The position numbers and the translations under genes are program-made. The notes beneath the pieces are model-generated. The model saw only the letters and a program-made list of their open reading frames with translations. It did not search any database and was not told the origin of the DNA. A stretch of DNA of 64,000 nucleotides from the NCBI RefSeq assembly GCF_000003815.2, contig NC_049989.1, positions 3,533,580 to 3,597,579 of the forward strand. Reading direction: 5' to 3'. This stretch comes from Branchiostoma floridae. Taxonomy: Eukaryota > Chordata > Leptocardii > Amphioxiformes > Branchiostomatidae. Shown here in pieces: positions 27,001-40,900 of this stretch (positions within the stretch are counted from its first letter, which is position 1; each line of letters starts with the position of its first letter).

Positions 27001-30000
27001 ATGGCATAACACTAGCTTTACTTTATGCAAATCATTCACAAATACTTACAGTCAAAACTAATTGGCATCTAAACTAACCTGGCTATGAAGATACTAACAT
27101 TACAAAGTCAACACGTCAGTGAACAAAATGTGTAAAATTGTCATGTAACAGACCTCTAGGTTCAAGACATAGCGCCTTACGGGACAGCAACATTTTCCCA
27201 ATGAGTGCATCTGCCCTGTAGATGGAGAAAAAACATTGAAACACTCATGATTCCATATATCAAATATCTGTGGTGAAGTGCATTATATCCCATACCGTAG
27301 CTTAATGTATACATACATTCTTGCTGCAAGCATGTTATCACCTATCAGACATCTGTCCACTGATGAGTAAGCTTAACTGTTATGCTTCAGGTGGTATCTC
27401 ACCGCACTTGGGGCACCTCAACAAATTTCAGCGATAAAGAACAAATTTTCTTACGTTTTGTGTATTTTGCTGTCTTCTAAGTCATACTTTTACATATTAC
27501 GCAATATCTAAATTATAAGAAACATTGTCGAAAAGAACACAACAGTGCCACAGTGAACATACTCCACAGTGCCACACCGGTGCCCCAAGTGCAGTGAGAT
27601 ACCACCTTCAGGTGACAAATGTTTCTGTTTGAGAGCTTCAGAACAAAGATTCCATTATCAAGACAGGAAGCACACACTAATGTATACTTATTGTCCCTAT
27701 GTGCATTAATACCATGATGGCTTATTGCACATCATCAGCCAACTGTGAACATGAAGCTGACTCAGACTCAAGTCATGCCAGATTGCTATTGACAGAAAGG
27801 AACTCTTCCAGGCCTGTGGGCAATTAATCAAAGGACTTATATTACATGAATAACAGAGGTGGCAAGGTGGTCCAAACTTGTGGTTAGTATTCACGTTTTC
27901 CTAGAATCTTTCAAGATTGATACAAGGTTCTAGGTTAGAATCCGTGGCAGGCTCCTGATATTGTGGTCTTGGCACACAACACCCATTTCATCATGTTTGA
28001 AAATAAGAAGCTACTTTCAGTTAGGGACATTCTTTTGAGTGAGACGTAATGCTGGAGGTCTTGTATTTGAGAAGAGCACAGGTAAGAGTAGGGGTTGGTC
28101 TTGGTGTGAGTGGTTTAAACCTTACAGTCTGGATCTGGGTTGACATCTTGAAAAGGTGATAGTCACGAGTGAAGTTAACCTAAATGTTACAAATGTAGTA
28201 ATTCTCTATAAATGAATACCAAAAATTAATTGTTGTACTCCCTGTGTGACCTTGAAACAAGGACAAACTTACCCCAGGGTGTCATGGTGGCAGACGTACA
28301 CAGACAGACTGTGGAAGCTACGAGGCAGGTACAGGGTGTACTCCTCTCCCCAGAAGGGGTTAGTGCTCTTCCACACGGTGGCAGTTCTGCAGGAAAAACA
28401 TAAACACAAACACACACATTAGGTAGATGGTGTGCTTCTCTCCCCAGAGTGGGTTAGTGCTCTTCCACACTGTGGCAGTTCTGCAGGATAGGAAAAACAT
28501 AAACACAAATACACACACATTAGGTACATGGTGTACTTCTCTCCCCAGAACGGGTTAGGGCTCTTCCACACTGTGGCAGTTCTGCAGGAAAAACATAAAC
28601 ACACACACACACATTAGGTACAAGGTGAACGGTGGGACCTGGCATGTGGCGCAATCGTCAGCACGTTTGACTCAGGTCCAGAAGGTCTTGAGTTCAAACC
28701 CCGACGTGTCACCGGTCTTGTGCCCTTGGGAAAGGCACTTTACACGACTTTCCTATATATAGGCTACAAATTTCTCCGGAAATTGAAGTTGGTAGCCTCA
28801 AAAACGAAAGAAAGGTGTACTTCTCTCCCCAGAACGGGTTAGTGCTCTTCCACACTGTGGCAGTTCTGATGGGAAAACATAAACAAACACACACACACAT
28901 TAGGTACAGGGTGTACTTCTCTCCCCAGAATGGGCTAGTGCTCTTCCACACTGTGGCAGTTCTGATGGGAAAACACAGTGGGGCATCATAAACACAAACA
29001 CACACAATATTCACAGTGCCATGCAGTAGACACATGTATGGGTTCTGGTTCTTGGTCAGACTACAGAACATACAAAAGGGATGTACTGAAGTATTGTAAG
29101 TTCAGCACCAAGGACAGGGCTCAGTATTCAATAAAACTAGTTCAGGATATAGGTTACCCCAGGGATAAAGGTGAACTAGCGCTACTAATATAAATCCACC
29201 AGCTCACATGCTGGCACCCTGAAGAATGTTGTCTGAAATGCAGCATCCCCCTATATACATTTGTAATGCACTCCTGCGTATCTAAACTGGGCATGCCTGG
29301 GTTGCAGATCAGATCTTTCAAACACACAGTTTGTCAAAGTTCAGTATATATGTAACGTTGTGGGTAAACATTATGGATGTTGCAATATGGCATAAGTCCG
29401 CACCAATTTTCTAACTTTTTAGGATATCTAAACCTTTGTGATATTAATGTTTCAAATATTCTTACCATCCAAACCCCAGGATAAGATAGTCATCAATGTG
29501 CATCAACACTTACAGCTGCAGATAGAGCAGAAGATTGAACGTTCTTTCAAGAGAGGCAGTTTCTTTCCTGTCCTCACTTTTCCAAATGTCAGCTCAGTTA
29601 TGTTCAAATGTCAGGCAATCAGCACAGTAGAAGAATACTGAAGCATATGAGGATGATGCACAGCTTTAACAGATGAAATTTATACAATCTACACATTTTG
29701 GGAAAGTGTTGCCTGTGATCTATTGGCTACCATCAGCTCACATCACCATCATGTTTCTTACTCTGAAGAGCTGAAGCAAACACCCAGTATCATATATCAT
29801 GTCGATCAGGTCTGTAATGCCTGGGTAAATGTGGGAAATTTCTGTCATGTGGCTGGTGCAAATTTGTACCAACTGAATACCTCGTCAGTCACCTAGCTAT
29901 TAGCCATCCTACTTGAGCTATGACGTCTGCATTAGGCCCATAACTGCACAACATTGAAGCCTGTGTGTTATGCTGTAGGATGGTTAACACTAGTTCACCT

Positions 30001-33000
30001 TTATCCGCGGGGTAACCTATATCCGTTGTTTTTTTAGAATAGTGCATTTAGGCACATCAAGTCGACGGGTGGTAGTTTTAAGCTGCAATGTACTGAAAAT
30101 ATTGCAATTTTAAACCAACGTTCGTCAACGTGATATCCCAAAATACTAAGTTGTTAAAAGCAACGGATATAGGTTATACAATGGATAAAGGTGAACTAGC
30201 GTTACACCTGTTGCATAGATGCAGATGTAAAAATGCTGATACAGATGACTGGCAAATGGGTAATGTAACATGTTCTAGAATTTACCTGTTCTTCATTTAG
30301 ATTAAGTCTTGAAACTTTCATTTTAAAGCATACAAACCAGTGTAACGTGAATGGATGCTCTGAACTTGTGACCGATGACTTAGCACTCCATCAAATGCCT
30401 AACAATAAACCCTACTATACTTGTAGCTAGATGCATGCCCACAGCTTCTCTGTATCACTACCAGATTTGCCAATGAATAATTGCTGAGAGGAAATACAAA
30501 ATTTGGAAGATCTGGCAGCAATTAGATGAAAACCTTTCAAATTGCTGAGGGGCATATCAGGATCCGGAGGATCACACCCACACACCACTAACTGAGCTCA
30601 TTGAAACCACTGCAATCTGTTAGAATGATGTGCACTCAATCTGGCAGACTAGTTTTACTCCCACACACTGTCATTATAGTAACTTTCCGAACCATTTGAG
30701 GAGACTGTAGGTTCACATTTCCTTTATTGAAGTCAATCTTAACCAGTTTATAGATTGGATTGTGTTCATTTTTTGGCCTGTTTTCTTGTCTTAGCAGTTA
30801 CTTGGTATGTAGTATTTTTGGTAATCCTTATTCTACTTTATATGTTGATCAAATAACTGTGGAACATTTTTCAATGATCGCCTATGAAATACAATACATG
30901 ACTTGTACAAACTTCTTTTCTGCAAACTATCTGAAACAAGTAATGGCATAGATTAAAAAAATAAAAGTTCTAACCTTAGTGGTCTAGCACTAGTTCACCT
31001 TTATCAGCAGGATTGTATAATCTGTTGTTTTTAAAAACACCCGGGGTATTTTAAGATATTAAGGGGCAGACAGTGGTTTCAAATGGAAATATTTTGAAAA
31101 CATTCAATTTTGCAGTTTGACATAACCGTCCATCAACATGATATTCCTATGAACCCCATTTAAAAAAATAATGGATATAGGTTACCCCCCAGATAAAGGT
31201 GAACTAGCATTAATGGACTGAGCAGAAGGAATCACAGGGAGAAGGCTATGTAAACATGTTTGGTTTTCAGTTTGACATGTCCTCTTTCTTCTTCCATTAT
31301 GCATTGTCTTTGATCAAAATGATAGACAAGAAGATCCACAGGTAGCTCGTTGAACATCTTTGATCAGATGAAGTGTAGCTTTCATTCTTACTCAACCACC
31401 CACCTCCTCTCAGACTTGATTTCCAAGGGGAACTTTATACTCAATGTGTCAGCTCACGATTGTTCAGTGATAACAGATGCATCCTGTAAGGACTGCTCAT
31501 TTATCAAAGCTTTATGGCCTAAAAAACATGGAACTGGGAAACATGCCAAATCATAAGTCTTTCATGATAGCACACACTTTTGACACCTGTAGATGAGGGA
31601 TGACTCAGACTTTGTTAACATTACTTTGCACTTAATGTTTCTTGCGCCATTAGGCCACACCGATTTAATTTCTTGGTTCACGGATTTGCTCGCTCCTATT
31701 TTTTGGGAAAAAAAATAAAAATAAAAATTACCACGCAGCAAATTTTCACCATTAATGAAACCATTCACCAACTTTCTGGTGTAGCAAATTGGCCTTTATA
31801 TTATAAGCTCCTTAAAGTGTGGGTACAGGTGCTGTTACTGTACAAAAATGGTGTTTTTGTACTTTTTTCAAACTGAAAACTTTTTTTCTTTATGTTTTGG
31901 ATTAGCCATTACCTTTACCCCAACCATTTTACAATTTTTATTTTCATTTTTATTTCGCCCTCTCGCTCCATATTTTTTATGAAAAAATCCGTGAACCAAG
32001 AAATTAAATTGGTGTGGCCTTACATACTGACAGTGTGATGCACAATACAAATCTGCTTCACAGTATGAAACTGTTGTTTCTGGATCCATTCCAAGATTAA
32101 ACTGACAACCAATATATGTTCACATTCGCTTGTTGTTTGAAAAACTCTGCATTGCTCCACTTTGCAGTTCCAACACAATAATTCTGCAGTTACAGTCAAA
32201 CCTGTCTGTAGCGGCCACTCAAGGGACTGGAGAAATATGGCCACTATAGACAGGTGGCCACTATAGAGAAAATATTGATCAATTGACCATGAGCAAGCTA
32301 CACATGATTTCGCTGAGTTCCCACTAATCTTTCTCACCAAGTAAGTCTCGATCGGTAAATTCACCAACAAAGACTTGCACTTTAATGCTACCGCCAAATT
32401 GACCCTGTCAGGAACTCCAAATCCTCGTAAACTACAATTTCAAACTCGGTGCAGGGTGACATAAGGCTGCAGTATGGTTACCATACGCAGTGTTTCTGTA
32501 TCGACGGGACCGGAAATCGTGTGGCCGTGGTCGGGTTGGACAGGTGGCCGCTAAGCCTATTTCTTAATCATTACGAATGTGGCCAGGTGGCTGCTATGCA
32601 AAGGTGGTCGCTAATACAGGTTTGACTGTACATGACATTATTTTAAGGCATTCATGGCTGCACTCATGTGAATTAAGGCCTGTGACTCATGTGTAGCTAA
32701 TGTTATAAAGCTTATGTTCTTATGACTTTCTCTCGTATAATCATATCAAGATGAAACTTCACACAACGCTTGAACTGTTTAAAATGTACAAGCTGGTGGG
32801 TTTGTATGTGATAGCAGTAAAGAGGTTAGCATGATCCACAATGTGCTTAGTGCTACAATTTCACACAGTCTTGGCTAAACTTTCCATCCACACAAAAAAA
32901 CTCAGTCCCCAAACCTTGGGGGCTGCAATTATTTATCTCAATCGAATGACACCGAACGAATTCCAAGAAAACGAAAATTGATGCTAACAAATTGACACAG

Positions 33001-36000
33001 ACTAATGGATTCCAGACAGTCTGATACACTCAAGTGGGATCAGATTTTCATGTCACTAATTCTCTAAATTGGCGTTAACACAGGGAGGCGACTGTAATGA
33101 ATTAATCATTACCAGTAGGACAGAATTAGAGGCAATTTGCTGTCTTGATATGGTACATTGAGCAACGTGTTTCCACTGCAAGATTATGTAACATAAGGTG
33201 ATTACAGACGTAAAACTGAGAAAATGACTAATCAGAGGCTTTTAGGGGATTTACGATGTGCTCTTTTATTATTGAGTTTGCTAGGAAATAATTGCTAGGA
33301 AGTTGCCACCAGGTACNNNNNNNNNNNNNNNNNNNNNNNNNNNNNNNNNNNNNNNNNNNNNNNNNNNNNNNNNNNNNNNNNNNNNNNNNNNNNNNNNNNN
33401 NNNNNNNNNNNNNNNNCTAACCTGACTCTCCTGGCAAATTACTCCCTTTTTTCCCAAATTCTATGATCCCTACCCCCATAGGATTAGGCCAAGACAGTTA
33501 CTAGTACATTTTTTAATGTTTGAACGGCTTTTGCATAATACCCATGCATAGGACCATAACAGCCCTAGCAGCACTCACCAAATTATATACTTCGACTTGA
33601 AAGACCTGAGGCAAGTTTTCTACACATCAAAAACAGTTTTACAGAACCATCTCTGGGGCTATATCCACATTGGCAGAACTTGAATAGACATTTTCAAGTG
33701 AAATTCTGACCCATAATGCAAGCAAGAGACCTTGAGGTGAGGTGAAGGTCTCTCAGTGGCTTTTCTATTCTGTACGCGCTGCGTAAATGCCTGATAATTT
33801 GACTTTGCAGTTGATAAGAGGGGTCCATCCTTCATGGTCGATGGATTTTTGTGTAGACGTGCAGAGGATCCATCTTTCTTGGTGTGCAGCCATGCATAGT
33901 AGCCATTTTTATAACCCTTTTAGGTTTTATGTGGTGAGGACAGAACCAAAATGGTCTGTTTGACTAATTTACATTGAGAAATACTTCATCAAAACATGCC
34001 CTGTTGGATGATTGGGATGTTGTCCTGCTATGGCCTTGGAAGAAAAAAGTGGTTTTGTTGCGTGTTTCTGGAAAGGATGATTGGAAATAATGGACATGCA
34101 TTATAGCTTCTCTTTGAAGGTCGCAATTTTGATACTGAAACATGTTTTGCATTCTTAGTAGTATTACCACTTACTGTAGGAATCAAAATTCGCCACATGT
34201 GCAAGTCAGCTATTCTAAATGCTCTCTTGTGTAGGTACAGATTGCAGACATAACTGGTATTCTACTGTGCATAATCAAAGACCTGGCATGCTGTAGGTAA
34301 AAATGAAAAATTCCTCAGGTTGATTGTGTATAGAATATGTTGTCATAGTGATGAATGATATCATCATCACCATGGTGATGTAATCTAAGATTTATGAATA
34401 TGAATAGAGACAGTAAGAAAGTTATATCATCTGTTTGTACATTTAATCTAATTTCTGCCGTACATGAAAACTCTATTGCACGGATGGTAAATTTGTAGAT
34501 TTTACTTATCTGCAGTGTGAAATTGGATAGTAGAAAAATCATTGCCTACAAATTACTTTCCTCTGTTGATGTCTTCAAATAATCTGGTAACCGTTATATA
34601 TGGCACATGAGACAGGCTAACACTATCTAGAACAGCACTACTCAATGGGTAAAAGTGATTACGCTGCCTGCCAAGTGACCTGTGCACTTTCAATTCCCTT
34701 TGTTACCTGCATGATTGTAAGTTCCAAAGACATTTGCCAAAAATTGCAGAAACTTTTCAGTGTAAGGTTCCTTATTAGTGATCAATTATACTACTAAATT
34801 TGTTGAATCAAATAAATGCTAGTTCATCTTTATCTGCAGGACAACCTATATATTTTGTTGTTTTTAAAAACATAGTATTTAGGAATATAAATTCGACAGG
34901 TGATAGTTTTAAACTGCAATATCCTAAAAATACTGCAAATTGAAACCAACCTCCATCGACTTGATAACCCGAAGTACCCTGATTTACACAACAGATAAAG
35001 GTGAACTAGCTTTACAGAAGTTTTTGCATAGAAAATTAGCTGTGATGTTTTAAGTCAATAATTTTGCATTCTGCTGTGGCACATAGCAGTCTGACCTTCT
35101 GTCGTTCGAACGGCTGCTTGGTAAATCAGTACCACATGGGTTAAGTGAATACATGACTGTACTTTATAAAGAGACTCTTTGTTCATGGACATCAGCCTAT
35201 AAATGTGCTCCGTGCCTGGAATTAAATCTAAAGCCTGGCCCAGTAGTTTTGTTGATTACTCAAACAATGCAATATGTTTACTTAATATGTTGTTTTTTAA
35301 TAGTGTGCATGTTTTATTGTTTGTTACTTTTTGTGTTACATGCTCATTTGATACGTTAGGCAATCTTTTTTTTTTCAGAAACTTATATTCTTTGTATGAC
35401 ATTTTGAAGTGAGAGCCAGTCAAGGTGGGGCACACATGTTCTGTATACTGTAAATGCATGTAAAGTTTGCGGGAATTTAATTTTGCGGTGAAGGGAAGAA
35501 TGACTGTTCGCGGTGAATTTAAGTTCGCATTAGCACCATGCACGGTAGTCTCTTACTGCCATGTGGTGGTCTTAAGTTTGCGGTGAAGTGGCCACCACAA
35601 AATCCTTGAACATAAAACCACTGCAAACATGTCTGCATTTACAGTATTGCATTTCAAATAACAGTAGAATTTCTTTGGTACATGTAGGCTGAAATTCTAT
35701 GACACATTGATTTATAACATCAGACCATCCCCTAGGCTTATCACACCTTCAAAATGGCATCTGTCCAACTTAAATGCAGTTCTCCTGCAAACTGAAGCTT
35801 GCAGGTTGGTAATTTGCACCCTGACAAGGATACCCACTCATCTGCGTCGACGCTGCCTAGACCACTTTATTGATGACCAGATGTCTGGACATGACCAACA
35901 TAGCAATCAATCCAAACCATGGGCTACAACCAAGTAGTCCAGACTTGCAGCTTGTACATGCAATGTCTGTGTTTTTTTTGAATGCGCAACAAGTCTAGTT

Positions 36001-37865
36001 ATATCCGAATATAGTTTCATCAGGTTGGCAGATCATAGGACAAAGGAGTTTCTTTTACACAACCAGTTATTCTCACCTGCTGACGTTTGGATGTCTGTCA
36101 TTGTGCTGTCGTCAAACTTGAGCAGAACTCCAGTTAGAAGCTCTGAGGAAGATGTCTGACAGACATGCAAACGTCAGCAGGTGAGAATAACTGGTTGTGT
36201 AAAAGAAAACTCCTATGTCCTAAGTGTAATGCAAATATAGATGGTTGTGAAATAGTCGACCTGTCCTTGGTGCTGAATTTTCTGTGACATTGGCAGACCA
36301 GAACAGAAGCTTCATTGATAAAACAAAAAGTATAGTGACATTAGTATGGTCATCTGCAAACTATAAAATAGGAATGAATGATAATCTTATAGTTGTAATA
36401 TCTATAATATCATGTTATGATCAGGTAGGGTTAATTGTGGGTTTCAGGATAATCTTTTTATTAACAAAACACATGCATCCATCTACTACAGTTGTAGCTG
36501 ACATGAGATGTAACAGACAATGAATAGCTAAGGGAAAGGCTAAATGTGTTAACATAGGCATATCAAACATGTGGTTTTGCACCTAACATAGTTTGCATAT
36601 GCCAGGTGGGAGATTATCAATGGCAATAGTGGGCTTGAACTCTCTATCAATTACCATGGTAACCTACGCAATATGATTATGTCGAACATTTATTTGATGT
36701 AGTGTATCAGGAAATGACAAAACAAGGTGTAAAACAGATCCATTATGCTTTTACACTTTAATCCATGGTGGCTTACTAAATGTGTAAAATTAATACCTGT
36801 GGCTAGGGAAAATACGGTCTGAACTAGGAAACCAATCAATCTGACCGGTACCTCTCTCAGAATGAAGTCACTTCAATTAAAGTAGAGAGAGGCTGTGCTT
36901 TGGAAGGATCTTAGGATAGATTTGAAATTTGTTTTTGTGACAAAACATTCTATGACAGTCACAATCATGATGTCCTCTAGATCTTGAAACCTAAACCAAT
37001 GCAGTGGCTGCTTTAATCACAATTACAAAACTTTCATCTTTCCACTGTTGATTGGTTTCTTGGAACTTCAAGGTAGAATGCTGTCAAGCCTGTACTAGTG
37101 ACTGCCACTGCATAAGGACTACCTGGTCATTGGGCCACTTCTTGCTGGTCTCAGTTATATCTTTTACCCCATTGACCCAAGCATTCAGAATCATGTCTAG
37201 ACTGGCTGATTGCCAACTGTGACCATTTGTCTTTAAGTACCTGTAGTGGTCACTTAACAGTAGCTTAGTAAGTAGGTAGTGGCAATGGTCTTTGGAAGAA
37301 GTGCCTGCAATCTTGAGTTTATGAGCATCTTTCCTTTCAAACTGTAGTTTCTTTCAAACAAAACAGATTACTGTACAGAAATCCTTTAAAGCTTTGATGG
37401 ATTACCACAACACTTTGCACATTGCTGAGTGCCATTGGTATTAGTCGGGCCAACATGCAGCAAAGGCATACCAATTACACATGGGCTATTTTTCAAGGCT
37501 GAGGCTGAGTGCATTTTCCAGTTTAATTCGTAGCCTTGGAAATCCTTGCGTACGTTCATTTGTCTAATTCCTGCCAGATGTGGTTTTCACAAGTACTCAT
37601 ACAGGACTGTGCCACTAACACTGAGGGGGGAAGACTTAGCTATTCTATAAGGAGTTATATACAGTTAACATCTGTGAGTGGGGCTCTAAACAATACATTT
37701 GGTAAGAAGGGTTTTAAAAAGGGTTTTGAGAACCCAGCTTATATAGTGTGTACATCACTCTTGACCTTAACCCCATACACACTGATGCATACACACCCAC
37801 ACAAACACACACACATACACACAAACACACACTCACACACACACACACATACACACACACACATG

Positions 37866-37936
<71 letters not shown>

Positions 37937-40900
37937 ATAATACTCTTCCCAGAAGTAATAATACATAACCTGATTCCTAATATGAATAATATATGTACTT
38001 TGTATGACTGCTCATTTGTTAAAGTTGTCATATCTGCCAGCATTTGAAAATGATTGAATGATCCCCTCTCTCACTTTACTTTTCTTCAAGACTTCCTTTC
38101 CAAGTCAGAGCCCTGAGCTAGATATTTTCAAGGACTGAAATTTGTCAGTAAGGCCAAACCAGACACTGCGGTGTCTGCTAGGTACAATCTATCAGATTCA
38201 GACATCCAGGACAAACCATGTCTACTGAAGGCATCCACTGTATAAAACAGATGACGCCTTAAGGACCAGACAAATAATATTACTTCGTCTCAAAAACCAA
38301 TACATGTTACTCATATTACAACCATTGATGTAGTTGCAAAATTTCCCCACTCTTATGTGTATGTCAGTACTTAGGACTACTGAAAAAAGAAGAAGAAATA
38401 ACTGTGGTTGCAGTTTGAAAGAAAGACTTCAACATTGAGGTGCTATTTTTCTTAATCATTACCTATCAAAACCAAAAAAGGAAGATCCATTGAAGCATCT
38501 TTTTTTTATCCTGTTCATCAATCAATGAAACAACCTGAGGCTTGGAAAATACATTGGCCTTTCTTGTGGTGGTTACAAGTACCATATTTCAGACAAGACA
38601 TTTCTGCCATAGACAATTCAGAAATTACTAAAGCACAAGCAGAAATGTGCCCTTAGAGCAACTCTCAAAAACAGCTGTCACCACATATACACTGTAGTTC
38701 AAGAACCATGTATATTTGGTAACTTGACAAAAGAAAAAACATATCTATATATAAATATTTGATATGCAAAAATTGACCTATTTCCGGATGTATGATATCT
38801 CTCATTGATTTTCTGATGCACCCAGAATAGATAGATAAAAGATAGGCAGATGTTTTATTGACCAGTGACCTAATGCAATTGTCTAGCTTTGCACAGAATG
38901 TCTGGATATAAATGGTAGATTCTTTTTCAACTAATGTTTAGGGTGACTGACCTCAATACAAAATGATAAGACAAAGGTAGTACTAGTATTGCTGGGAGGA
39001 AGCGTCAAGCCTGTTGTTTTGCTATGATTAAACAAGGAGAATAAATGTCCCACAGATTCAATAATGCAGCTTGTTTGACAACTAGAATGAAATCTGTGCA
39101 CATGCAGAAAGTAACAGGAAAATAATAGAAAAGTGACTAAAAAAACTGTAACAGACTGTTGAGCTGATAAAAGCTTTTGCACCAACATTCTTATCCCTGT
39201 AAAACCCTTCCAGGTTTGTTTGAGTCCTTTACAAAAATTGTATCATAAATGGCTGTTCTTTTGTTACCAAAACAAATAAAAGGATCTGCATTAAGATGCT
39301 ATCATGGACTATGTTGATATTCACATAAATCTTGTACAACGTAATGTTTTCCTTTCTCTTGGCAAGACTAGTGCATGCTATACCTCTACTACCAGTTACT
39401 GCTCATCATCGTCATCATCATCATCACCATTATCATCTGCCAGTGCTATACTGGCTAACTCTACTGCACATCAATGAAGGTTAGGTAGGGTATAAAACCT
39501 GCTCCCCAACCAGCCTTGCTTGGTGTCACTGACAAAGGACAGTGGATGTGGTCTGAAATGTCTGACCATTTCCAGAACATATCCAGTTGCTAGAGTAACT
39601 GCTTTTTGGCAAAACGCTACAACTGTAGATCTTAAATGCTTGCTGTCTGTAGTTCTATTATTGAAGGATTCCTTACACAGGGAATATGCATTGCAAATGT
39701 ATCACTACTGTAGATGAGATCTCTGTGAATAGTTTCATCAGGTTGGTACGTCTCTGTGCATGAAGTCAAGACTCCTTTTATTTATTTATTTATTGGTTTG
39801 GCTGCACCGAACACACAGCCAGGGCTGCCCAACTAGCCTATGGCTGCACCGAACACACAGCCAGGGCTGCCCAACTAGCCTATGACTCCTTTTACACAAC
39901 CAACGCTTTATTTCACCGAAACCAAAATGTCAATGAAGTAAAAGCAATGGCTGTGTAAAAGGAGTCTCTTCATGCTCTGTAGAACGTGATGGACCGCAAA
40001 AAAATTCCCTTTCTACCATGAAATTAACTTCAAGCAAAAATAAGTCAATTTACAGTTCATAACATTCAAATGGTTCATTGACTGAATATTACATCTATTT
40101 TTCATTACAATGGTCCCTTAATATCATCATCACCCCATATTGTGTGGTGTAATCTCCTTGGGTATGATGCTCTATTGCAGATTTGAATGTTCAATTTAGA
40201 TCTTGTGTGTGGATAATACTATTGCACTGAAAAAATTGGATATTTGCGGGCATCCCGCGAGATGAGATTATAATTTTTTTCTATGAAGGCCAAACGAACA
40301 GGATTTTTTGTATAACATCTATGCTTGAGCTTATTTTAACCTCTGTCCTGGAACTCAAAATATTGCCTCTTTTAGGCGTGAGTCACATTTCCAAACCGGG
40401 GCCTGGCAGGGCAGCTTCGGAAACGAAACATAACTATGCACAAAACATAGATAGAACAGTCTTGGGCATTTATATTTTATGTATAGATCTCTATTCTTCG
40501 TTTCCACAAACAGCCCGGACAAGCCTCGATGGAAATGTGACGTTAGCCTTAATGAATGGGAGTGATGAGAGTTGACTATGAAACTGTCAAAAATTGTTCT
40601 ACAGTCTCTTCTATGTAACACTTTGAAAATGTTGCGACAGAAAAATGATAAACAACATCGTACATTGTAATTGATTAATTTGCAATGAAGGTCGATATTC
40701 TTTATTGCACTCTCACTCAGAGCCGGGATTTTCAAGGAAGGATGTCACCCATAAAATCAATTAGTGTAGTCTGAGTACAGCGTCAGTTGTCATAACGCTG
40801 GTGCCGGTAGCATGTAAGCCTGTCCCATGGTAACATTTATGTCTGTGCAGCTATCATGCCGTCTACTACTTATTCTGTATCTGTGTCTATATAGCCGGCA

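Noticed and set aside
32020-32397. 125-codon minus-strand frame
   Set aside because: Crosses the border of the 32191-32630 MITE; the sequence is better explained as repeat.
37748-38047. Long Thr/His- and Cys/Val-rich open frames
   Set aside because: They are translations of the (CA)n microsatellite in both strands and have no coding signal.
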